Below are positions 1 through 5,818 of a DNA stretch of 7,079 bases, piece by piece. The DNA lies in contig WQTY01000105.1 of the NCBI GenBank assembly GCA_009786045.1, positions 1 through 7,079 of the forward strand, given 5' to 3'. The notes under the pieces were generated by a model that was not told the origin of the DNA, did not search any database, and was given only the letters and a program-made list of their open reading frames with translations. The translations under genes and the position numbers were made by a program. Source of the stretch: Pseudomonadota bacterium (GTDB taxonomy: Bacteria; Myxococcota_A; Bradymonadia; UBA4248). Every line of letters begins with the position of its first letter. Positions within the stretch are counted from its first letter, which is position 1.

Positions 1-850
1 GGAGCTCTCCAGCTTTCGAGTCACTGCTTTCGACTGCAGGCAACGCCCGCCAGTAAAGCTGCTCCCGTGAATTGACCGACAGGAATGACAAAGAAAGCGA
101 AAACGGAGAGTCGGCAAGGCTCGGAATGAGATAGGAGGCATGAAGCGCATGATCGCTCCTGGGGGTTGCCACAAAAGCCAGACGAAACCGCTGACCTGTG
201 CCCAAAACATTCAGATAAGACACATCCAGACCAAGCCAGAACGCAGACTTCTCGCTAATGCCCAGATGGTAGTCGTTAACCTGAATATGCAGACGCTCTT
301 TGAGACGGAGTTTAATTTTGAGGCGGCGGAAATCCGACCCCGGCTGCAACTCCATCTCGACATCTTCAAAAATGCCGCTCATCGCAAGGCGCGCCTGGGC
401 CGTTTCCAGTTCCTGGAGCCGGACTTGATCCTCTGGGGCGAGCTGCATAATGGTCAGAACTCGCGCCCGTGATGTCATGATGTTGCCAGAAACATCGATA
501 GACTCCAGCACATAGACAGGATCCGGCAGAGATGTGGGCAGAGATGAAGGCAACACATCGTTATCCCCGACATCCCCCCCCCATATGACGTGCATCGAAG
601 TCCTTGTTTCGTCGTCAGCATCCTGTTCGTCGAATTCTACGAATTCCGGCAACCCATATATAGACTCAAATTCTGCGAATTCTGACGTGTCGGGCTCTCC
701 CTCCTCTGCTTCGCCTTCCCATTCTTCTTCCCACTCGCCTTCAGTGGCCTGGACAGTTTCTTCCCACTCGCCTTCAGGACTTGCCTGGACAGTGCTCAGA
801 GGGCACAGGCACAGGCCAAGAAGCAGGAAGAGAACAAGGCGCATTCGCAT
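1..850 (-). CDS. Omp85/BamA-TamA-type outer-membrane protein, single POTRA, truncated at window edge
   Basis: The minus-strand frame from ATG at 850 stays open for 283 codons to base 2, so the C-terminal barrel lies outside the window. Residues 1-24 look like a Sec signal peptide (MRMR, a Leu-rich core, then STVQA). Residues 25-85 are a very acidic Glu/Asp/Trp linker containing an imperfect duplicated EGEWEE segment. Residues about 113-190 fit one POTRA domain: VLESIDVSGN at the start, then helices ending in ARLAMSGIFEDVEMEL. Residues 197 onward begin a beta barrel, with FWLGLDVSYLNVLGTGQRF carrying the N-x-LGTGQ signature of the first BamA-type strands. Omp85 proteins insert or translocate proteins at the outer membrane. 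BamA usually has five POTRAs and TamA three, so one POTRA plus an acidic linker points to a divergent member. The start lies 3 nt after the upstream stop with no clear Shine-Dalgarno, which suggests translational coupling; ATG at 844 is an alternative. It is the last operon gene visible. The Omp85 class is fairly sure and the substrate unknown. Confidence 0.85.
   Translation of the reverse strand, partial: MRMRLVLFLLLGLCLCPLSTVQASPEGEWEETVQATEGEWEEEWEGEAEEGEPDTSEFAEFESIYGLPEFVEFDEQDADDETRTSMHVIWGGDVGDNDVLPSSLPTSLPDPVYVLESIDVSGNIMTSRARVLTIMQLAPEDQVRLQELETAQARLAMSGIFEDVEMELQPGSDFRRLKIKLRLKERLHIQVNDYHLGISEKSAFWLGLDVSYLNVLGTGQRFRLAFVATPRSDHALHASYLIPSLADSPFSLSLSFLSVNSREQLYWRALPAVESSDSKAGEL
574..582 (-). 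repeat. G9 homopolymer inside the Omp85 coding frame
   Basis: Nine consecutive C on the plus strand, read as nine G in the gene, cover part of codons 90-93 (Trp-Gly-Gly-Asp) between the acidic linker and the POTRA domain. With nine G the signal peptide and the POTRA/barrel are in one frame. With ten G a TAA appears within a few codons. With eight G the frame runs about 35 codons and ends at a TGA overlapping the codons for Ile-Met near residue 124. Poly-G tracts like this are known contingency loci in surface-protein genes of other bacteria; whether it varies here is unknown. Confidence 0.9.
725..793 (-). repeat. Two-copy imperfect tandem repeat (33 and 36 nt) encoding an acidic linker
   Basis: Copy one is 725-757 and copy two 758-793. 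Both begin (plus strand) with TTCTTCCCACTCGCCTTCAG and end with GCCTGGACAGT, and differ by a 3-nt length change in the middle. In the Omp85 protein they encode the successive segments VQASPEGEWEE and VQATEGEWEE, directly after the signal peptide. The length difference is a multiple of three, so expansion or contraction keeps the frame and changes only the linker length. Confidence 0.85.
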
Positions 851-853
851 GAA

Positions 854-1870
854 TTAACCCACAAAGATATGGAAAGATTTATACCGTTCAACATAGTCCC
901 GATATGAACCGGAAATGTCGATGATCCCAATGAGCTCAGTACCCCGGCCAGGGCTTATGTTAATAACGAGCTTGTTGAGGTTCTCCATGATGAAATAAAA
1001 TCCCATGCCCGCTCCTCCCTGTTTATGTTCGATCTGATCTGCGCCCATACTGAAACAGCGCACCAGATAGGAGCGAATCTTTTCTGGTGTAAGGGAGCCA
1101 AATCTGTCTCGCACAGAAACCACCAGCTGCCGCCCATCGTTCGCAAACGAAAAGAAACAGGTTTCATCGGGTTGCAGCTCAACAGGCGCTGTGCGGGCCC
1201 GGCGTGCATACGGACGCACGCCGTTGGCATAGATGGGTGCATTGTAAATCGCATTCATCAAAAGCTCATCGACCACACCACAGGCCGCCGAGGCAATGCG
1301 CTTGTTGATGCCAAGGCCTGCAGCATACTCCGATAAAGCCTGCAAAAGAAACGGCTTCTGATGGCTCGACGTTACCTCGTAGGCCACTGGCATCGCGCCA
1401 TAGCAAAGGTACTTTTCGAGACCAAAAATATCATTTCGAATGATCTTGCCCACCGTGATGATGAGCTCGTCTGGATCGAAATCATGGCTCTTGGCAACGA
1501 TGTTGCTTACAAAAGACAGATTGAAAATGTTGCGCATATCCTCTTTGCCGCGCCGTTCTGCCAAAAGGAGAATTTTCGTCTTGCCGTTGACCCAGTGGGA
1601 TGCCGGCTGCAGCGAAAAGCGAGCGAGGAAATTGTCGAGCGCAACATGACCGTTGGCTTCGAGCATCTGGGACTGCTGATCGTAGTCGGCAACAAGGAGA
1701 TCGATATGCCCATGCATGATCGTTTGCTCGGCCTCCTGCAGGCTTGAAACGACCTGTATCATACACCCCGTCGCCGAAAGCACTTTAGTCAACATCTGCT
1801 GCTCTTTGGGATTCGAAGACAACAACAAGATGGTCGCCGTATCACCGAGCAATGTGGGCACTACTTTCAT
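854..1870 (-). CDS. Degenerate receiver domain fused to RsbW-like GHKL ATPase domain
   Basis: This 338-aa protein has no signal peptide or membrane segment, so it is probably cytoplasmic. Residues about 12-140 resemble a response-regulator receiver: beta1 ILLLSSN, beta3 LLVADYD with Asp62 at the phospho-acceptor position, beta4 KILLLAE, and AKSHDFDPDEL with Lys127 where receivers carry K-P-F-x-P-x-x-L. The acidic pair normally ending beta1 is replaced by Ser-Asn and the usual Thr/Ser after beta4 is missing, so phosphorylation is doubtful. Residues about 175-320 form a GHKL ATPase domain: N-box GVVDELLMNAIYNAP (Glu202, Asn206), G1-like VRDRFGSL (Asp255), G2 GGAGMGF (285-291) and GRGTEL (308-313). 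There is no dimerisation/His-box region as in histidine kinases, so an RsbW-type serine kinase or anti-sigma-like switch is more likely. The start ATG has AGAGGG five bases upstream (1876-1881). It lies third in the operon, 39 nt after the binding-protein gene and 3 nt before the Omp85 gene. Its partner proteins cannot be told. Confidence 0.85.
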   Translation of the reverse strand: MKVVPTLLGDTATILLLSSNPKEQQMLTKVLSATGCMIQVVSSLQEAEQTIMHGHIDLLVADYDQQSQMLEANGHVALDNFLARFSLQPASHWVNGKTKILLLAERRGKEDMRNIFNLSFVSNIVAKSHDFDPDELIITVGKIIRNDIFGLEKYLCYGAMPVAYEVTSSHQKPFLLQALSEYAAGLGINKRIASAACGVVDELLMNAIYNAPIYANGVRPYARRARTAPVELQPDETCFFSFANDGRQLVVSVRDRFGSLTPEKIRSYLVRCFSMGADQIEHKQGGAGMGFYFIMENLNKLVINISPGRGTELIGIIDISGSYRDYVERYKSFHIFVG

Positions 1871-1909
1871 GCAATCCCTCTATCGAAAACCGTGAACAGA
1901 ACGCAGCTG

Positions 1910-2857
1910 TCACAGACGCAGATCCAGCTTCTTGTCGAACTCAGCAAGGGTTGGGATGTACTGTACCTGGAATGGATTAAACACGATCCCTTCCCTGCGC
2001 TCTTTCAGGATGACCGTTGAGACAGGTATCCTGATGGATTCCGGTTCCATAAGCTGATAATCCATCGCCACTGCTCTCCTCTCGTTGGCAATTCGCCGAA
2101 AAGCAGCAGCTTCAGTCGCATTGAATGCGGAGATACCATTGACGATCGAAGAGGCCTCCGCATCAATGCCCTGAATGGCATTGCGGATAATCTCCGCATC
2201 GTTGCCTGTCACGCGCGTGACATTGATGGCCACAATGGGCAAAGCAACTGGAGGGGAGGTAAAAATGGTCGTGAACCCAGAATCGTAGCCCTCAAAAGCA
2301 ATCGTCAGATCCGCTTTCCCAAGCTCCACCGCATTGAGCGCCGAACGCACATCGCGGGCCTCCTCGACGGAAGCAAAAAAGTCATCGACTTTGACTTCAT
2401 TGCCCAACACCGCCGAAGCAAAGAAAGACCTGGCAAGAGGCGTGCTTGCAACGAGTACAAGGCGCTTGCCGCGGTAATGGTAAAGCCTGTCACTGCCGCC
2501 GCGCCTGGTCAATACCTTCATGCGCTTGGAAGTCGCCCCATTCAGGGAGAGCATGCCAACCGCACGAAGTGAACCTCCCTTGGAGGAGAAATACTCTGCA
2601 TCCAATATGGCCACATCAATGTTCGAGCGAGCCGCTTCGAAATCAGCGGCTCTGGCAAACGCCTTGCCCTCCCAGCGCATCCCTGTCTGATCGCTGAGAA
2701 TCCTGGCAATACGAGACACATACGCATTACGTGCTTCGCCATCTTTGAAGTCGAGGTTGGGGGCAAAAATCGCCACTGTCCGCGTCTGAGAAAATGCCAT
2801 TCCCGGCAAAACCATTGCCAGGGCAAAAAGAAGAACTGCCGTTAGTATTCGCTTCAT
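1910..2857 (-). CDS. PhnD-like periplasmic substrate-binding protein
   Basis: This 315-aa protein opens with a Sec signal peptide (MKRI, a hydrophobic core, then PGMAFS before Gln24), so it should be periplasmic. The mature part follows the PhnD/phosphonate-binding layout: VAIFAPNLDF as beta1, a helix with RIARILSDQTG, DVAILDAEYF (about 80-89) as the hinge strand, YRGKRLVLVASTPLARSFF near 128-146, VELGKADLTIAFEGYDSGF near 177-195, then SPPVALPIVAINV near 201-213. PhnD-type proteins bind phosphonate or phosphate-like ligands for ABC importers, but related proteins also act as sensor inputs. No permease or ATPase gene adjoins it, which favours a sensing or scaffold role over uptake; that is inference and the ligand cannot be predicted. 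Its ATG overlaps the upstream TGA in ATGA (2854-2857), and GAGAGG at 2863-2868 gives a good ribosome-binding site five bases before the start. The last ~70 residues (with MDYQLMEPESIRIP) extend past the recognisable core. Confidence 0.8.
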   Translation of the reverse strand: MKRILTAVLLFALAMVLPGMAFSQTRTVAIFAPNLDFKDGEARNAYVSRIARILSDQTGMRWEGKAFARAADFEAARSNIDVAILDAEYFSSKGGSLRAVGMLSLNGATSKRMKVLTRRGGSDRLYHYRGKRLVLVASTPLARSFFASAVLGNEVKVDDFFASVEEARDVRSALNAVELGKADLTIAFEGYDSGFTTIFTSPPVALPIVAINVTRVTGNDAEIIRNAIQGIDAEASSIVNGISAFNATEAAAFRRIANERRAVAMDYQLMEPESIRIPVSTVILKERREGIVFNPFQVQYIPTLAEFDKKLDLRL

Positions 2858-5289
2858 CTCTGCCTCTCGGAATCACTCGACTGATCACCCCACACACGCT
2901 GCTTCGTTGCTAACATCTTTCGAACTTCCTCGGACTTGCGTGCACTCGTCAGCGCCACATACCGCTCGTAGTATCGCGTTGCCGTCACAGCATCGTTCGA
3001 CTTGTCCAGATAAATGGCATAATTCAGAATTGCCTCGGGAATGTTCTGCTTTGCGTAACGCTCAAGCGTACTCTCCGCATTTGCCAGACGCCCGGCCATC
3101 AGACGAACCACGACGAGATTGTACTGATCCGCCAGCGCCGTGGAAATCACATTAAGGCGTTCATAGTGCTCAAGCGCCACATCAAGCTTGCGATTTCGCA
3201 GCGCCTGCTGCCCAAGCCTGCGGCGCACCGCCGTCTCCAGCGCACGATAATCCTCGCCCGCGTTGTTGCCAATTAAACCCAGTGCGCCGGCAAAGTTGCC
3301 CGTTTCGTAATACACATACGCAAGCTCAAAGTTGATGTCCAGCACACCGCCCTCGACGATTTCTCCACGCACCTTGGGAGGAAGCGAACGGAATTCCGAA
3401 CGCACAGACTCAAGCTTTGCCCTGGCTTGCGAAAAACGTTTATTGCGGATGTCGTTGATCGCCGAAAGATAGTCGAATCGCAGCCTGTCGACGGTATCCA
3501 GCCCCTCCTTAAACTGATCCACACGCGCCAGATACTGTTCAAAGACCGACAATTCACCCGCATTGAGCGCCCGCATCGCCTTCTGAAGCGCCACCACGGC
3601 ATTGGCCGGGGAGTCGACCACGCCATAGCGCTCAGCCTCCACCAGTGCCTGGGCCGCCTCGTCCCAGTTCCCAAGACTGGACTGCGCAACCGCCATCAAA
3701 TACCAGCCCGTCCCACCCATGGACGCAGGCGCCTGCGTTGCAATCATCTCGTTTAATCGCTTCACGGCATACTGATATTCGCCATCGCGAATATCAAAAT
3801 GCGCCGCAAGCCTGATGACATTCGGGTCGACCGCCGACACCTGCTCCGCTGCCTGAAATGACGAAAACGCCACATCAAACTCTTCCTCAAGCAACGCCAG
3901 CTGGGAAAGGCTGCAGTACGCTTCGATCAAATGCACATCCATGACAAGCGCCTGCTCAAACACCTGCCGCGCCTGCTCAAACTCCCCAAGCATCATGGCA
4001 TCCACCCCCTGATGCAAAAGCGTCAGACTCAACATCTCCCAGGCCAAATCATTGTGCAGACTCTCATCAATGATGGCCATCAATATCTCTGCCGCCTGGC
4101 TGTAATTGCGAAGTTCGAGATAATCGCGCGCCAGGAAAAGGCCATACTTCGACGAAGACGACTGCCCTTCGACAAGACGGCGATGAATCTCCAGTGACTC
4201 ATCCGCCAGTCCATGCTTGCGAAGCAACACCGCGCCAAAATGCAAATCATCAGGATTGTCCGTCGAATCGATGATCTGCCTAATCTCCTCCGCACCGCCC
4301 GGCTCCCCGCGAAGCATGCGAATATAGGCAAGCTTAAGCCTGAGGTAGCGATAGTCGGGCATCAAAGCCTCCAGGGCCTTGAACTTCTCCTCTGCACTGT
4401 CAAGGTTGCCAAGCCGAAGCTCCGATTCTGCGATAAAATACAGCGCCGACATATGCTCGCGATCACGCGCCAGAACCTTCTCAAAACGTTTGATCGCCTC
4501 ATCATACCGTCCCCCAAGAAAATACGCGCTGGCGATGGTATAAAGAAGCTCGTGGCGCCGGCCGTCAAGCTCATAGGCACGCTCATACAGCCTCACCGCG
4601 CCGTCAATGTTGCCGCGCTCAAACTGTACATGCCCCATGTTGATGGTTGCGATAACATCTTTGGGATCAATCTTAAGCAAAAATGCAAGCGATTCCTCGG
4701 CACCGGACACATTCCCTGCCTGAAGATACACTGCGCTCAGCGCCTTATAGGCCTGAACGTCGTTGGGATTTAAGCTCGCATAACGCGCAAAATTCTCCTG
4801 CGCCGCATCATGCCGCCCCTTGTCGAGCTGGATCTTGCCAAGAACAAAATACGCCTCTGCCAAATCCTGACGCTGCAAAACCACCGAACTGAGCAATTGC
4901 TCCGCCTCTTCGACCTCTCCCACCTGATACAAATTCAGGCCAAGATAGTGCTTCAGCTCGACGTTATCCGGGTGGCTCCTGAGTGCTTCCCGCAACAACA
5001 CCACCGCCTCTGCGCTGCGGTTTTCGGCATACAAAATATAACCCAGGCGCACATATGCCGCCGCAAACCCGGGATCTGACGAAATCGCCTTCCGATAGCT
5101 GGTCTCCGCCCGCTTCAGATAGTCCGCATCCCCCCTCTGCTCCGCCTGACGCTCAAACTTTATCCCTGCATCGTAGCTTTCCTGCGCCTGCTTCGTCGAA
5201 TAGTGACTCTGGGCATGAACAGACTCCGCACCCAAAATCGCCAGCCCTAAACTTAATGCCAACCCCGCACATCTCACCATCGGTCGCAT
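2854..5289 (-). CDS. Large exported TPR-repeat protein, first gene of the operon
   Basis: This is an 811-aa protein counted from ATG 5289. That start is chosen because GGAGGG lies six bases upstream and the N-terminus (MRPMVRC, hydrophobic core to about 20, then ESVHAQ) is a Sec signal peptide with cleavage near Ala26. An in-frame TTG at 5313 would add eight residues but would place the ribosome site inside the gene. Nearly the whole mature protein is tandem TPR-like helix pairs of about 34 residues, for example AYVRLGYILYAENRSAEAVV (79-98), AYFVLGKIQLDKGRHDAAQ (146-164), ALYFIAESELRLGNLDSAE (282-300) and LSLTLLHQGVDAMMLGEFEQA (420-440), with looser repeats after about 490. There is no lipobox and no second membrane segment, so a soluble periplasmic protein is most likely. 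TPR arrays bind protein partners; the partner here may be the Omp85 or PhnD-like protein, by operon context only. The C-terminus is short and charged (DQSSDSERQR). Confidence 0.87.
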   Translation of the reverse strand: MRPMVRCAGLALSLGLAILGAESVHAQSHYSTKQAQESYDAGIKFERQAEQRGDADYLKRAETSYRKAISSDPGFAAAYVRLGYILYAENRSAEAVVLLREALRSHPDNVELKHYLGLNLYQVGEVEEAEQLLSSVVLQRQDLAEAYFVLGKIQLDKGRHDAAQENFARYASLNPNDVQAYKALSAVYLQAGNVSGAEESLAFLLKIDPKDVIATINMGHVQFERGNIDGAVRLYERAYELDGRRHELLYTIASAYFLGGRYDEAIKRFEKVLARDREHMSALYFIAESELRLGNLDSAEEKFKALEALMPDYRYLRLKLAYIRMLRGEPGGAEEIRQIIDSTDNPDDLHFGAVLLRKHGLADESLEIHRRLVEGQSSSSKYGLFLARDYLELRNYSQAAEILMAIIDESLHNDLAWEMLSLTLLHQGVDAMMLGEFEQARQVFEQALVMDVHLIEAYCSLSQLALLEEEFDVAFSSFQAAEQVSAVDPNVIRLAAHFDIRDGEYQYAVKRLNEMIATQAPASMGGTGWYLMAVAQSSLGNWDEAAQALVEAERYGVVDSPANAVVALQKAMRALNAGELSVFEQYLARVDQFKEGLDTVDRLRFDYLSAINDIRNKRFSQARAKLESVRSEFRSLPPKVRGEIVEGGVLDINFELAYVYYETGNFAGALGLIGNNAGEDYRALETAVRRRLGQQALRNRKLDVALEHYERLNVISTALADQYNLVVVRLMAGRLANAESTLERYAKQNIPEAILNYAIYLDKSNDAVTATRYYERYVALTSARKSEEVRKMLATKQRVWGDQSSDSERQR

Positions 5290-5295
5290 CAGACG

Positions 5296-5301
5296 CCCTC
5301 C
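5296..5301 (-). promoter_or_regulatory. Ribosome-binding site fixing the TPR gene start
   Basis: On the minus strand GGAGGG is followed by six bases (CGTCTG) and ATG at 5289. It is the strongest Shine-Dalgarno match in the window and settles the start in favour of 5289 over the in-frame TTG at 5313. Confidence 0.8.
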
Positions 5302-5338
5302 TTCGTACGGCAAACGTCAAAAAAGACTCCACACGAAT

Positions 5339-5368
5339 AGTTTACACAATTCCAACCACCGCTGACAA
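5339..5368 (-). promoter_or_regulatory. Predicted sigma70-like promoter of the TPR-PhnD-REC/GHKL-Omp85 operon
   Basis: The minus strand carries TTGTCA (5363-5368; five of six bases match TTGACA), an 18-base spacer, then TAAACT (5339-5344; four of six match TATAAT). Initiation about seven bases on, near 5332, would leave a leader of roughly 43 nt before ATG 5289. It lies just downstream of the predicted terminator, which fits a new transcription unit. No operator-like inverted repeat overlaps it. The match is good but untested, and the consensus assumes a standard housekeeping sigma factor. Confidence 0.55.
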
Positions 5369-5466
5369 GCAAACACCCCCTGCTCACAAAACTTTCCGCT
5401 TCGCACACCATTCTTTACGGAAAATGGCACCTCCCATACGGCTAAAATTTCATCTTCGCACCCCAT

Positions 5467-5504
5467 AAAAGGCGAGGCGTATCTGCATCGCAGATAGCCA
5501 CGCC
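5467..5504 (-). terminator. Probable rho-independent terminator between mnmA and the operon
   Basis: On the minus strand the stem reads GGCGTGGC-TATCTGC (5504-5490), loop GAT, GCAGATA (5486-5480), a bulged C, then GCCTCGCC (5478-5471), followed at once by TTTTAT. The stem has 15 positions with one T-T mismatch and one bulge. It would stop mnmA read-through before the operon promoter. The U-run is only four bases and mnmA ends over 300 nt upstream, so it may instead be a member of the hairpin family in this spacer. Confidence 0.6.
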
Positions 5505-5513
5505 CGCGTCGCG

Positions 5514-5533
5514 TATTGCCCGTATGGGCAATA
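5514..5533. repeat. 8-bp inverted repeat with 4-nt loop
   Basis: TATTGCCC (5514-5521) and GGGCAATA (5526-5533) are exact reverse complements around GTAT. The hairpin sits ten bases from the terminator stem. No T-run follows on either strand, so it is not itself an intrinsic terminator. Confidence 0.75.
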
Positions 5534-5640
5534 GCGAGCGCCTGAACACAGACATGGCCCGCGAAATCCGGCCTGCCATGCCCCATGCCATAGGTTTTAA
5601 CGCACAAACAAACCTGTGCCTTCCCGAACTCAATGCAAAC

Positions 5641-5662
5641 GGGCGACCAGGGACGGTCGCCC
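5641..5662. repeat. Hairpin element, copy 1 of 2
   Basis: GGGCGACC and GGTCGCCC are perfect 8-bp arms around the loop AGGGAC. The first 21 bases are identical to 5793-5813, loop included. The two copies lie in the same orientation and bracket about 130 bases that hold three other inverted repeats. Shared loop sequence argues for a dispersed repeat family and not for two chance stems. Confidence 0.85.
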
Positions 5663-5677
5663 CTGCTGCATGTTTGT

Positions 5678-5692
5678 GGGGGCAACGCCCCC
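5678..5692. repeat. Short GGGGGC/GCCCCC inverted repeat
   Basis: Six-base arms GGGGGC (5678-5683) and GCCCCC (5687-5692) flank the loop AAC. It lies 15 bases right of copy 1 of the duplicated hairpin, as part of the same repeat block. Confidence 0.7.
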
Positions 5693-5700
5693 TGCGCCGC

Positions 5701-5720
5701 TATGGCCGCATGCGGCCATA
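5701..5720. repeat. Perfect 20-nt palindrome
   Basis: TATGGCCGCA (5701-5710) is followed directly by its exact reverse complement TGCGGCCATA with no spacer. It could form a cruciform or be a dimeric protein site, but it sits about 330 bases upstream of the only predicted promoter and inside a block of other hairpins, so a structural repeat is more likely than an operator. Confidence 0.85.
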
Positions 5721-5735
5721 CGCGTCTACCCCCTG

Positions 5736-5762
5736 TGCGGGGCCTCAATCGCCGGCCCCGCA
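5736..5762. repeat. 9-bp inverted repeat with 9-nt loop
   Basis: TGCGGGGCC (5736-5744) pairs exactly with GGCCCCGCA (5754-5762) around TCAATCGCC. It lies between the 20-nt palindrome and copy 2 of the duplicated hairpin. No T-run follows on either strand. Confidence 0.75.
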
Positions 5763-5792
5763 ACGCCCCGGCTGTGGCGACTACGTCCGCCC

Positions 5793-5813
5793 GGGCGACC
5801 AGGGACGGTCGCC
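5793..5813. repeat. Hairpin element, copy 2 of 2
   Basis: GGGCGACC, the loop AGGGAC, and GGTCGCC repeat 5641-5661 base for base; the outermost pair is lost because base 5814 is A where copy 1 has C. It begins five bases after the mnmA stop codon. In the mnmA transcript it could fold and protect or end the 3' end, but it has no U-run. Confidence 0.85.
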
Positions 5814-5818
5814 ACCAC

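Larger units (their letters stand above)
5290..5818. other. Hairpin-rich non-coding spacer between mnmA and the TPR operon
   Basis: No credible gene is seen in these 529 bases. From right to left on the plus strand the spacer holds a 21-nt hairpin element (5793-5813), a 9-bp stem (5736-5744 with 5754-5762), a perfect 20-nt palindrome (5701-5720), a 6-bp GGGGGC/GCCCCC stem (5678-5692), a second copy of the 21-nt element (5641-5662), an unremarkable stretch (5534-5640), an 8-bp stem (5514-5533), the probable terminator (5467-5504), the promoter (5339-5368) and the TPR ribosome site. The part from 5641 to 5813 is visibly richer in GC than the genes on either side, which suits an inserted or expanded repeat block. 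Confidence 0.75.

Noticed and set aside
140..472. Plus-strand 110-codon open frame
   Set aside because: It lies antisense to the POTRA and early barrel of the Omp85 gene, shows no family motifs, and the opposite strand has a clear protein signature.
574..582. Sequencing error breaking the gene at the G run
   Set aside because: With nine G the signal peptide and the POTRA/barrel motifs are in the same frame, so the sequence as given is consistent.
534..857. Plus-strand Ser/Pro-rich 107-codon frame
   Set aside because: The Ser and Pro runs are the complement of Glu/Gly/Trp codons in the acidic linker on the other strand. It has no signal peptide or recognisable domain.
4213..4773. Plus-strand 186-codon frame inside the TPR gene
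   Set aside because: It is antisense to well-formed TPR repeats; long antisense frames are expected here from codon bias.
5290..5313. Upstream TTG start for the TPR gene
   Set aside because: The ribosome site GGAGGG lies inside that extension and is ideally spaced to ATG 5289, which also begins a clean signal peptide.
5641..5813. CRISPR array
   Set aside because: Only two copies of a 21-nt hairpin separated by 131 bases that contain other palindromes. No regular spacing and no cas gene.
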